Origin: Candidatus Moraniibacteriota bacterium
GTDB lineage: Bacteria; Patescibacteriota; Minisyncoccia; Moranbacterales; UBA1568
Direction of reading: 5' to 3'
DNA length: 64,000 bases
Assembly: GCA_018499985.2 (NCBI GenBank)
Contig: JAHBAT020000003.1
Span: 1-64,000 of the forward strand
How positions within the stretch are numbered: position 1 is the stretch's first letter; the number at the start of each line of letters is the position of its first letter. The position numbers and the translations under genes are program-made. A model generated the notes under the pieces. That model was not told where the DNA came from. It worked only from the letters and a program-made list of their open reading frames with translations, and searched no databases. Shown here piece after piece: positions 40,882 to 48,185 of the stretch.

Positions 40882-41710
40882 TGTGCGCTCGAGAAACCTC
40901 TTCTGCCAGGGGCTTACCCATAAATAAATCTAGTCGGTTCTTTTGTCTTCGTAGTATACCATAAATGGCTTGATAAAAAGAAAATATGCCTTTTGGATGC
41001 TTAGAAAAAAAGAGGAGGCCAGAAAAAACCAAGTGGTACACTTTTTGTGGATTATGGACACTCTCTTCGCTATGTAGCACCTTTGCCTCTGGAACAACAT
41101 AAAGATCAAAGCCTTTATTTAAGGCGCGTTTGCTATAGTCAGCATCTTCATAGTACAAAAAAAAGTCCTCATCTAGAAAACCAATCTCTTTAATAGCTCG
41201 TATCGGAAGAAATAGGGCGCAGCCTGTCAAAAATTGTGTTTTAAATGCTTTTTCTTGATCTCTTTTTTGTCTCAAGTGTTCTACTCGCATCTTCCAGTAG
41301 TTTATTCTTCCCCCTTCAAACCAAATCTTTTTGTTATTAAAAATAGTTGGACTGAACAAAGCTCGATCTCCTAAAGTTTCAGCATTTCTTACCAGAATCC
41401 TAAGACTTTCTCTTGAGGCAAGTGCATCATAGTTAAACAGCCAGATAAAGTCAGCTTTTTGTTCTAGAGCAAAACGCATACCAGCGTTCATTCCATAGGC
41501 GAATCCTCCATTTTTCGGAAGGCTGATAAAATGAAACTGGGGGAAGTTTTTCTTGGCTAAATCAAAAGAATGGTCTTGTGAAGCATTGTCTACTACTACC
41601 ACTTCTTTTTCTCTATAATCAAGACTTTGGAGTGATTCTAGTGTTTGATGAAGGCATTTTTCGCCATTATAATTCAAAACCACTATCACTACCTTTGGTT
41701 CCGTGCTCAT
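40826..41710 (-). CDS. Family 2 glycosyltransferase (second of pair, upstream)
   Basis: 294 residues. KVVIVVLNYNGEKCLHQTLESL opens a GT-A fold; VVVDNASQDHS binds the nucleotide; IWLFNYDALAS occupies the DXD region; FFLYYEDADYSKRALNKGF is the ED motif. It is close in type to the following gene, so the two likely add successive residues to one glycan. It lies 3 bp after the flippase stop codon and overlaps the next GT2. Acceptor and donor are unknown. Confidence 0.88.
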   Translation of the reverse strand: MSTEPKVVIVVLNYNGEKCLHQTLESLQSLDYREKEVVVVDNASQDHSFDLAKKNFPQFHFISLPKNGGFAYGMNAGMRFALEQKADFIWLFNYDALASRESLRILVRNAETLGDRALFSPTIFNNKKIWFEGGRINYWKMRVEHLRQKRDQEKAFKTQFLTGCALFLPIRAIKEIGFLDEDFFLYYEDADYSKRALNKGFDLYVVPEAKVLHSEESVHNPQKVYHLVFSGLLFFSKHPKGIFSFYQAIYGILRRQKNRLDLFMGKPLAEEVSRAHSEFYAKKSPLFLNHLRKL

Positions 41711-41713
41711 ATT

Positions 41714-43168
41714 TTATGATATTGGACCATCTGTAAGGACAGGATCCGTATCTTTGTTAGAAAAGATCATACGAATTTCTCGATATGTCACCACCCTTGT
41801 AAGCCAAAGTCCTATTAGATAAGCTACAACACCTGCTACGCCTGCCACCACAAAAGAGAAATGATCAAAAATATACATTGCACCGCCCATCAAAAGCGTA
41901 GCGATAGAAATCGGTACAATCGGCCTAAATGATGGCCTAAAATGCACCTCTCGAAAAGCGAGCAGACTCAAAAGTACTACCACTAAAAATTCCGTCGCCA
42001 AAGAAACAAGGGCTGCTCCTATATATGAGTACCTTGGGATAAAAATAAAGTTGATACCAATATTAAAAACAGCTGCTACCATAAGAGCTTTCATAAGCTT
42101 TTTTTGAGCATTACTCACTATGAGAAGCATGGTAAAGTAGTGACCAAAAAAGATACATCCTAGAGCAAAAGCCAGGATACGAAGTACTCGAGCTGACTCT
42201 TCAAAGCCATTGCCGCTGATAATGGTAATAATTTCTGGAGCAAGTACCCACGTACCTACCACCAGAGGAAATACGATAAGTAAGAAAACTTTAAATGTTT
42301 TGTCTACAATGTCTTCAAATAGGGGTCTGTCTGTAAAAAGTGTCCGTGAAAGAAGAGGGAGAATAAGTCCAGCCAGCATAGCTGGAAAAAATATGAGGTT
42401 TTCCATAATCTTGTAGGCAACATTATAGATACCTACATCAGCACTTGTTTTTAGGACAGAAAGGATGATTGTATCGAGTTTAAAATAAGCAAATGTAATC
42501 ATGGCCGTTGCTGCCAAAGGAGCTGACTCCCGAAGAAAACCCTTCCAGTAAGCTGGGTCCCAATCCAGTCTAAATCGCACAAAGGCACGACTAAGAAAAA
42601 AGACAATAATGGCATTAAAGGAGAGCGAGGCCAAAAGAGTACTAGCAATCGCCAAAAAGCCTAAATTATTTTTAACAATAAGCGTCACAAGAACTACTTG
42701 TAAGAACTTTCCGAAAAACTCAACCATGGCAACCCGGTCCATGGCAAGATTTTTTTGAAATATTCCATTTAAAAGAAGTGAAGCCGAAGAAAAAAAGACA
42801 GCTACGGCAGCAAAAAGAATTCCTATTTTTAAATCATTCTCATAATTAAAAAAGAAGAGTGCTAATGGCGCCAAAACAATAATTGCTGAGGAAGAGAGGA
42901 GGCGAAGTGTAAATATTTTACCAAAAATACTCTTTTCGTCAGCGCCTTCTCGAGAAATTTCACGTACAGTAACTTGAGCCAGACCTAGATCAACAAGAGC
43001 AGAAAAAAAGGCAAAAAAGGCTAGGATGGTCGCATACTTTCCGAAGCCGTCCGGCCCAAGATACTCAGTAATAAGGCGAATTGAGTACAGCGAAAGAACT
43101 ACTGTTGAAAAAACCTTAAAAAGAGAGTTGAAAACAACATTGTAAGCAATCTTGCGTGCTACTGGCAT
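41714..43168 (-). CDS. Wzx-type lipid-linked oligosaccharide flippase (MOP superfamily)
   Basis: 484 residues with ~14 hydrophobic helices in the MOP/polysaccharide-biosynthesis pattern: YSIRLITEYLGPDGFGKYA near the start, ILSVLKTSADVGIYNVAYKI in the middle (a common Wzx signature), and paired helices throughout. It moves undecaprenyl-linked glycan units across the cytoplasmic membrane. First gene of the glycan operon (flippase-GT2-GT2-Wzy-Wzy). It begins 29 bp after khpB, so the glycan genes may be read from the rpmH-rnpA-yidC-khpB transcript. Confidence 0.88.
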   Translation of the reverse strand: MPVARKIAYNVVFNSLFKVFSTVVLSLYSIRLITEYLGPDGFGKYATILAFFAFFSALVDLGLAQVTVREISREGADEKSIFGKIFTLRLLSSSAIIVLAPLALFFFNYENDLKIGILFAAVAVFFSSASLLLNGIFQKNLAMDRVAMVEFFGKFLQVVLVTLIVKNNLGFLAIASTLLASLSFNAIIVFFLSRAFVRFRLDWDPAYWKGFLRESAPLAATAMITFAYFKLDTIILSVLKTSADVGIYNVAYKIMENLIFFPAMLAGLILPLLSRTLFTDRPLFEDIVDKTFKVFLLIVFPLVVGTWVLAPEIITIISGNGFEESARVLRILAFALGCIFFGHYFTMLLIVSNAQKKLMKALMVAAVFNIGINFIFIPRYSYIGAALVSLATEFLVVVLLSLLAFREVHFRPSFRPIVPISIATLLMGGAMYIFDHFSFVVAGVAGVVAYLIGLWLTRVVTYREIRMIFSNKDTDPVLTDGPIS

Positions 43169-43197
43169 ATTCTTTTAGTTTAACTTGAAAAAGGGCC

Positions 43198-43650
43198 TTA
43201 GTTAGCCCTCTTAACAACGATTCTTCTGTCTGTACCAAACCCAGTACTTTCTGTAGTGACAGCTTCTTTTGCAAGAGTGTCATGTACAATCTTTCGCTCA
43301 TGGGCATTCATAGCTCTCAGTACTACAGACTCGCCGCCCTCCATGACCTTTTTTGCTGCCTCCAAAGCCTCCTGCTCAAGGATTTTTTCCTTTTCTTTCC
43401 AGTAACCATTGACATCAACGTAGATATTTACTCCCTCTTCATCTTTAGCTTCCTTTCTCAAGCAAAGACGGATAAGGTGCTGCAAGGCTAGTATATGTGT
43501 CCCTCCCTGACCTATAAGCAATCCGCCATCATCAGTAGTTATAGACACTTGATAGCGATTTTCATCCTTTTCTACTGTCACTGACCCAGAAAAAGAGGCT
43601 TTTTCTAGAAAATTTTCTACTAACTTTTGGATATATTCTTCGTTCATCAT
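43198..43650 (-). CDS. khpB: KhpB/Jag RNA-binding protein (KH and R3H domains, no Jag N-terminal domain)
   Basis: 150 residues. KH-like region around GGLLIGQGGTHILALQHLIRLCLRK, then an R3H domain with ESVVLRAMNAHERKIVHDTLA and TESTGFGTDRRIVVKR. The Jag N-terminal domain seen in Firmicutes is missing, as in many CPR homologues. It binds RNA and is linked to cell elongation and division control in Gram-positives. It overlaps yidC by 4 bp (ATGA), the expected partner order rnpA-yidC-khpB. Confidence 0.92.
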   Translation of the reverse strand: MMNEEYIQKLVENFLEKASFSGSVTVEKDENRYQVSITTDDGGLLIGQGGTHILALQHLIRLCLRKEAKDEEGVNIYVDVNGYWKEKEKILEQEALEAAKKVMEGGESVVLRAMNAHERKIVHDTLAKEAVTTESTGFGTDRRIVVKRAN

Positions 43651-44387
43651 ACTTTTTTATCTTTTTCAGACTTTGAGAGGACTACTCTTTGCTGGACAAA
43701 GGCAAATACTGTAGAAACAAACCAATAAAGCGATAGTGCTGCTGGAAAGGTAAAGCCAATAAAAAGCGTCATACCTGGACCAACATAAAGCATCTGCCTA
43801 CTCATTATAGCAGTAAAATCAGGTTCTTTGGCGGACCAATCAATCTTTTTATCCATTCCTTGAGTAGACATCATTTCCTTCATTTGGAAATAAAGTACTA
43901 CAGCAGAAAGAATAGCAAGCACATAGCTTGGCTTTGAAAGATCAACTAGTGAGAAAAAGAGGTGATTTACTACACCTGGATTGGCCACAAAACTATAAAG
44001 ATCGGCACCATGAAGAGTAAAGTGTGACTTTGAAATATTGATAATCACCTGGTAAAAAGCCAGCAAAAAAACAAGCGGTAAAAGCATTGGGAGACATCCC
44101 GCAAATGGGTTTACCTTTTCTGTTTTGTATAGTTCCAAAAGAGCCTTTGTTTGCTCCTCTTTTTTATCCTTGTATTTAGCTTGTAATTCCTTTATTTTTG
44201 GCTGAATCAGCTGCATTTTTCGTTGAGACTCTATCTGTTTCTGAGAGAGGGGGATCATCAGAAACTTCAAGAGAAGCGTTGTTACTATAATAGCTAAGCC
44301 AAAATCAGCTCCTGGAAGGGTATTGTAGAAAAAAATGAGTGAATTATAGATAGGCTGATAAATAACAACGTGAAAAATTTCTAACAT
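43647..44387 (-). CDS. yidC: Membrane protein insertase YidC/OxaI (short form)
   Basis: Inserts proteins into the cytoplasmic membrane, alone or with Sec. 246 residues, without the large periplasmic domain of E. coli YidC. Five hydrophobic helices are visible. Hallmark segments: FGLAIIVTTLLLKFLMIPLSQKQIESQRKMQLIQP, NPFAGCLPMLLPLVFLLAFYQVI, and FPAALSLYWFVSTVFAFVQQ. The positively charged hydrophilic groove Arg is near residue 56 within the first of these. It lies 6 bp from rnpA and overlaps khpB. Confidence 0.95.
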   Translation of the reverse strand: MLEIFHVVIYQPIYNSLIFFYNTLPGADFGLAIIVTTLLLKFLMIPLSQKQIESQRKMQLIQPKIKELQAKYKDKKEEQTKALLELYKTEKVNPFAGCLPMLLPLVFLLAFYQVIINISKSHFTLHGADLYSFVANPGVVNHLFFSLVDLSKPSYVLAILSAVVLYFQMKEMMSTQGMDKKIDWSAKEPDFTAIMSRQMLYVGPGMTLFIGFTFPAALSLYWFVSTVFAFVQQRVVLSKSEKDKKV

Positions 44388-44393
44388 AGTTTT

Positions 44394-44723
44394 TTAGCTA
44401 ACAGAATCATTTATTTTTTTAAGAAAGGCCTCTAGCGTGCTTTTTTCAATCTTCTGAACCGCTTCAGTCGTAAAAAAAACAATATCCTTACCCTTAAAAT
44501 TATACTCCTCTTTTAAATAAAGAGCACTTATTCTTCGACGTAAACGATTGCGCATAACAGCCCTTTTAACGTGCTTTTTACTAAAAGAGAAGGCTAGACG
44601 ATCATTCAACTGATCATTTTGTACCAATTTACAGCCAAATGGTTTAAAAAAAAGAGGTTTTCCGGAACGAAAAACCCTTGTAAAATCTTCTTTTTTCCTT
44701 AATCTAAAGGATTTTTTGAGCAT
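44394..44723 (-). CDS. rnpA: Ribonuclease P protein component
   Basis: Protein subunit of RNase P, which trims tRNA 5' leaders with its RNA partner. 109 residues with KSFRLRKKEDFTRVFRSGKP, FSFSKKHVKRAVMRNRLRRRISALY (the RNR motif that contacts RNase P RNA) and an IVFFTTEAV strand. The start codon sits immediately after rpmH, whose TAG overlaps a TAGGAG ribosome-binding site for this gene. The RNA subunit gene was not found in the window. Confidence 0.95.
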   Translation of the reverse strand: MLKKSFRLRKKEDFTRVFRSGKPLFFKPFGCKLVQNDQLNDRLAFSFSKKHVKRAVMRNRLRRRISALYLKEEYNFKGKDIVFFTTEAVQKIEKSTLEAFLKKINDSVS

Positions 44724-44731
44724 AAATTCTC

Positions 44732-44869
44732 CTAGACAGCAGTAAGCTTTGCGCGTCCTTTGCGGCGACGAGAAAGCAAGACATTACGTCCTCCTGGAGT
44801 GCTTGCGCGCTTTAGAAAGCCGTGACGACGAGCTCTCTTGCGAGTTTTTGGCTGGTATGTTCTTTTCAT
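44732..44869 (-). CDS. rpmH: 50S ribosomal protein L34
   Basis: 45-residue basic protein [18 protein letters not shown]... with [20 protein letters not shown], an unmistakable L34. ATG at 44869, TAG at 44732. It is the first gene of rpmH-rnpA-yidC-khpB, divergent from dnaA across ~180 bp that contain two DnaA boxes. This is the classical oriC-side ribosomal gene. Confidence 0.97.
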   Translation of the reverse strand: MKRTYQPKTRKRARRHGFLKRASTPGGRNVLLSRRRKGRAKLTAV

Positions 44870-44953
44870 ATATGAATATGGTTGCTAGTGCAAAATGTCT
44901 CTAGATTGTAGCAGAAAAGCCAGAAAAGTCAACTACCCTGAGACTTTTTTTAC

Positions 44954-44962
44954 TTATCCACA
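44954..44962 (+). promoter_or_regulatory. DnaA box 1
   Basis: Perfect TTATCCACA between rpmH and dnaA. Confidence 0.8.
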
Positions 44963-45004
44963 GGTTGTGCACCAAACATTGCTTTAAAAAGGCTCGTATT
45001 TCAG

Positions 45005-45013
45005 TTATCCACA
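45005..45013 (+). promoter_or_regulatory. DnaA box 2, next to the dnaA -10 region
   Basis: Perfect TTATCCACA ending 3 bp before a TATAAT (45017-45022) upstream of dnaA. DnaA binding here would block or shape the promoter, a common autoregulatory setup. Confidence 0.8.
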
Positions 45014-45049
45014 TGCTATAATTTTAGTCACCTGATACGAAAATACCCT

Positions 45050-46492
45050 ATGACTCACGATGACCTCTGGAAGGCTGTCCTTGGCCAAATTGAACTTTCC
45101 CTTTCGAAAGCCAACTTTATTACCTGGTTTAAAAACACCAACCTTTTAGAGGTCAGTGATGGCAAGGCCCTTATTGGTGTGCCGAATGGTTTTGCTAAAG
45201 AATGGCTAGAAAACAAGTATAATACCCATATTTTAAAAGCCCTTCGGACCCTTGATCCTTCAATTCAAAGCATCCGTTGCACTATTTCTCTCTCTGATCC
45301 ACACACAAACCAGCAGCCCAAACCTATTAGCCGTTCTATTGACGCTGCCATTCCTCGGAACGAAAACACTGAGACGGCCAATAGTTTTGTACGAAAAAAG
45401 CTCATAGAAAAACCTTCATTTTCATCTGAAGGTACTTCTGTCTCTCTTCAAAAAGAGGTTTTTCATGAGAGCAGCCTTAATTCTCGCTATACTTTTGAAA
45501 ATTACATTGTTGCGGAGAACAATGAACTTGCTCACGCCGCCTGCCACGCCGTCTCTCAAAACCTTGGTATGCTTTACAACCCTCTCTTTATTTATGGTGG
45601 CGTAGGCTTAGGAAAAACCCATCTTTTACAGTCTATTGGCAATGAAGTAATGCGCAATCATCCCGAAAAACGCATTAAATACATTACCTCTGAGCGTTTT
45701 ACCACAGAACTTGTTGATTCTATTAAAAATCAAAAAATTGACATCTTTAAAGAATATTATCAGCAAATGGACCTCCTTATTATAGATGATGTTCAATTTC
45801 TTTCTGGGAGAGAAAAAACTCAAAATGAGTTTTTTCATATTTTTAACGCTCTCTACCAAATAAACAAGCAGATTGTTATCTCTAGCGATCGTCCACCTAA
45901 AGCTATTGGTACTCTTGAAGAACGTCTCCGTTCTCGCTTTGAGGGTGGAATGATTACAGATATCAGTCAACCAAGCCTTGAAACTCGTATTGCTATTCTT
46001 AGTTCAAAAGTTCAAGAAAAAGGTCTTTCTATCGATGAGGACGCCCTTCGTTTTATAGCTCAAAATATCAACCAAAATGTTCGCGAACTTGAAGGTGCTC
46101 TCAATCGCGTAATTGCTTATTGTGATTTTCGTAAAATACCTGCCAACTTAGCTAATACAGAAAAAATTCTTGTTGAACTCCTTGAAAAAAACCGTAAAAA
46201 TATCAGTACTGAGAGTGTTTTTAGCACTATTTGTGAGTATTACTCTGTAGAACATGAAGATTTAATTAAAAAAGGGCGTAAAAAGGAAATTTCTCATCCT
46301 CGTCAGGTTCTTATGTACATCTTAAGACAAGAACTCTCTACCCCATTTTCTACTATTGGCGACATGCTTGGAGGAAGAGATCATACCACTGTACTTCATG
46401 CTTTTGAAAAAATAAACAAAGAAAAAGAAACTTCTCCTAAGATAAAAGAGGAATTAAACCAAATCAAAGAGCGCCTTTATTATATTTCTTAG
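45050..46492 (+). CDS. dnaA: Chromosomal replication initiator DnaA
   Basis: AAA+ initiator that binds DnaA boxes and opens the origin. N-terminal domain I (ITWFKNTNLLEV) is followed by a variable linker, then domain III with Walker A GGVGLGKTHLL near 183 and LLIIDDVQFLSG, and domain IV with the DNA-binding signature GGRDHTTVLHA near 442. 480 residues is typical. It lies between two clusters of TTATCCACA boxes and is followed by dnaN after 240 bp. Confidence 0.98.
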   Translation: MTHDDLWKAVLGQIELSLSKANFITWFKNTNLLEVSDGKALIGVPNGFAKEWLENKYNTHILKALRTLDPSIQSIRCTISLSDPHTNQQPKPISRSIDAAIPRNENTETANSFVRKKLIEKPSFSSEGTSVSLQKEVFHESSLNSRYTFENYIVAENNELAHAACHAVSQNLGMLYNPLFIYGGVGLGKTHLLQSIGNEVMRNHPEKRIKYITSERFTTELVDSIKNQKIDIFKEYYQQMDLLIIDDVQFLSGREKTQNEFFHIFNALYQINKQIVISSDRPPKAIGTLEERLRSRFEGGMITDISQPSLETRIAILSSKVQEKGLSIDEDALRFIAQNINQNVRELEGALNRVIAYCDFRKIPANLANTEKILVELLEKNRKNISTESVFSTICEYYSVEHEDLIKKGRKKEISHPRQVLMYILRQELSTPFSTIGDMLGGRDHTTVLHAFEKINKEKETSPKIKEELNQIKERLYYIS

Positions 46493-46732
46493 TGTATAAG
46501 TCTGTATAAAGTTCAAAATAGAGAGGATAACCTCTGGAAAAGATGCGGATAAAAATAAACACAAACAAACCTTCTCATTGTCTAATATATTTTTAATCCT
46601 TTATCCGTATATTAGCCACCCTATAAAAAGAGTTCTTGCTTCACTTTAAATCCTTTTATTAAGCTATAAAATTGACTTATCCAGTTATCCACAGCCCTAA
46701 TATATAATAACTATTCTTTTTAAAAAATATAT
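46493..46732 (+). other. dnaA-dnaN intergenic region, probable oriC core
   Basis: 240 bp, very AT-rich. It contains a perfect TTATCCACA at 46685-46693 directly preceded by the near-match TTATCCAGT (46677-46685), and weaker TTATCCGTA/GGATAA-like motifs near 46540-46615, then an A/T-only stretch running into the dnaN ATG. Together with the two boxes upstream of dnaA this is a bipartite origin layout. The unwinding site and exact start cannot be fixed by eye. Confidence 0.7.
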
Positions 46733-47887
46733 ATGAAACTCATTTGCACACAAGAAAATCTCACCCAAGCCCTCAATGCTCTTGATCGAGTAGTGGGAAA
46801 ACAAAGCTCTTTGCCAATACTCAGTAACTTTCTTTTTGAGTCAGAAAATGGAAGGTTAAAAATATCTGCTACAAATCTAGAGATAGGTATTATAGTTTTT
46901 GTAGGAGCAAAAATTGAAAAAGAAGGTAAGTTTGCCGTGCCAGCACGTATACTCTCTCAGTTTGTACAGAATTTACCCCAAGGAGAGGTTTTGGAGCTTG
47001 AACTAAAGGATGGGCAGCTTTTACTAAAGAGTGGTAGTTCAGATATGAAAATAAAGGTTTTGGATGGTAAGGATTTTCCTATTATCCCTACATTTAAAAA
47101 AGAATACCCAGTTATTTTATTAGCTCAACCAATTAAACAGGCGCTTTCGAGACTTCTTTTTTGTGCAAGTAATAATGAATCCCGTATAGAGCTAACAGGC
47201 GCTCAGTTCCTTTTTGAAGAAAAGCAGCTTTCTATCGCAGCAACAGATAGTTTTCGTCTTGCTGAAGAGGTTTTGAAATACAATCAAGCTAAAGAGAGTA
47301 TTTTAAATGGAGAAGAAAGTAAGAGTCTTATTATTCCAATTAACACACTACAAGAAATATCAAGATCCATAACACCTGAAGTAGAAGAGCTGAAAGTAGC
47401 AATTGAAGAACATCAGCTTTTTTTTGAAATTGATAATGTGCAAATTGTTTCACGTATTATTAACGGGCGTTTCCCTGATTATAAACAAATTATCCCAAAA
47501 GAGTTTCTTTTAAGGGTAGCTTTAGAGAAAGAGGCTCTTATTCGCTCACTAAAGATAGCAAGTACTCTTTCAGCTTATAATACTGGTGAAATTGCTCTTA
47601 TCTTCAATCCAGAAGAAGAAAACTGTACAGTAATCTCTAAATCACAAGAAATTGGAGAAAATAGCAGTGTCTTAATGGGAGATTTTTTGAAAGGAGCAGG
47701 CCCACTGACACTTATTTTTAATCCGCGGTATCTTTTAGAGGGATTGAGCGCCTTTTCTTCAAAGAAGATAGTTTTTTCTGCTAATACCTCATCAAGCCCA
47801 GCTACTTTTGAGGCGTTAGAGGAAAATGAAGAAAACAAAGCGGAATACGTCTATGTGATGATGCCTATTCGTAAGGAGTATGCGTAA
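46733..47887 (+). CDS. dnaN: DNA polymerase III beta sliding clamp
   Basis: Ring-shaped processivity clamp, 384 residues in three similar domains. It starts MKLICTQENLTQALNAL, has LPILSNFLFE near residue 25 and GRFPDYKQIIP in the middle domain, and ends VYVMMPIRKEYA (the usual MPIRx ending of the clamp). It is in the standard position after dnaA. The stop codon overlaps the ATG of the DciA-like gene (8 bp overlap). Confidence 0.97.
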   Translation: MKLICTQENLTQALNALDRVVGKQSSLPILSNFLFESENGRLKISATNLEIGIIVFVGAKIEKEGKFAVPARILSQFVQNLPQGEVLELELKDGQLLLKSGSSDMKIKVLDGKDFPIIPTFKKEYPVILLAQPIKQALSRLLFCASNNESRIELTGAQFLFEEKQLSIAATDSFRLAEEVLKYNQAKESILNGEESKSLIIPINTLQEISRSITPEVEELKVAIEEHQLFFEIDNVQIVSRIINGRFPDYKQIIPKEFLLRVALEKEALIRSLKIASTLSAYNTGEIALIFNPEEENCTVISKSQEIGENSSVLMGDFLKGAGPLTLIFNPRYLLEGLSAFSSKKIVFSANTSSSPATFEALEENEENKAEYVYVMMPIRKEYA

Positions 47888-48185
47888 TCTAGAAGATCTT
47901 CTTGCTCAAAAGAAAAAACCACAAAAAAAGAAAGAACTTGATGAAAAAACAATTTTTTTTGTTTTTTTAAAGGTGATTCAAGAGCTTTACGGCACAAGAG
48001 GAGAAGAAAGCTTGAGACCACTAAGAGTTTTTGAAAAAAAGATCTATGTACGACCAGAATCTTCATTGTGGGCAAATGAGATTTTTCTACAGAAAGAAAA
48101 GTTACTAAAAAATACAAACCTTCTTTTGGAAGGAGAGTATCTAGAGGATATTATTCTGACACAAAGAGACTTTGAGAAGTCTTAA
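47880..48185 (+). CDS. DciA/DUF721-like protein
   Basis: 101 residues. A basic N terminus (AQKKKPQKKKELDEK) leads into a KH-like DUF721 core, seen as LRVFEKKIYVRPESSLWANEIFLQKEKLLKNTN, where the W-A-x-E-L-x pattern is characteristic. DciA loads or assists the replicative helicase DnaB in bacteria lacking DnaC, and a place directly after dnaN is common for it. It overlaps dnaN by 8 bp and overlaps the convergent PBP gene by 4 bp. Moderate certainty because the family is short and divergent. Confidence 0.7.
   Translation: MRNLEDLLAQKKKPQKKKELDEKTIFFVFLKVIQELYGTRGEESLRPLRVFEKKIYVRPESSLWANEIFLQKEKLLKNTNLLLEGEYLEDIILTQRDFEKS

Noticed and set aside
47448-47460. GTTTCACGTATT in dnaN, a parS half-like sequence
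   Set aside because: Only half the palindrome matches. A chance occurrence is likely.
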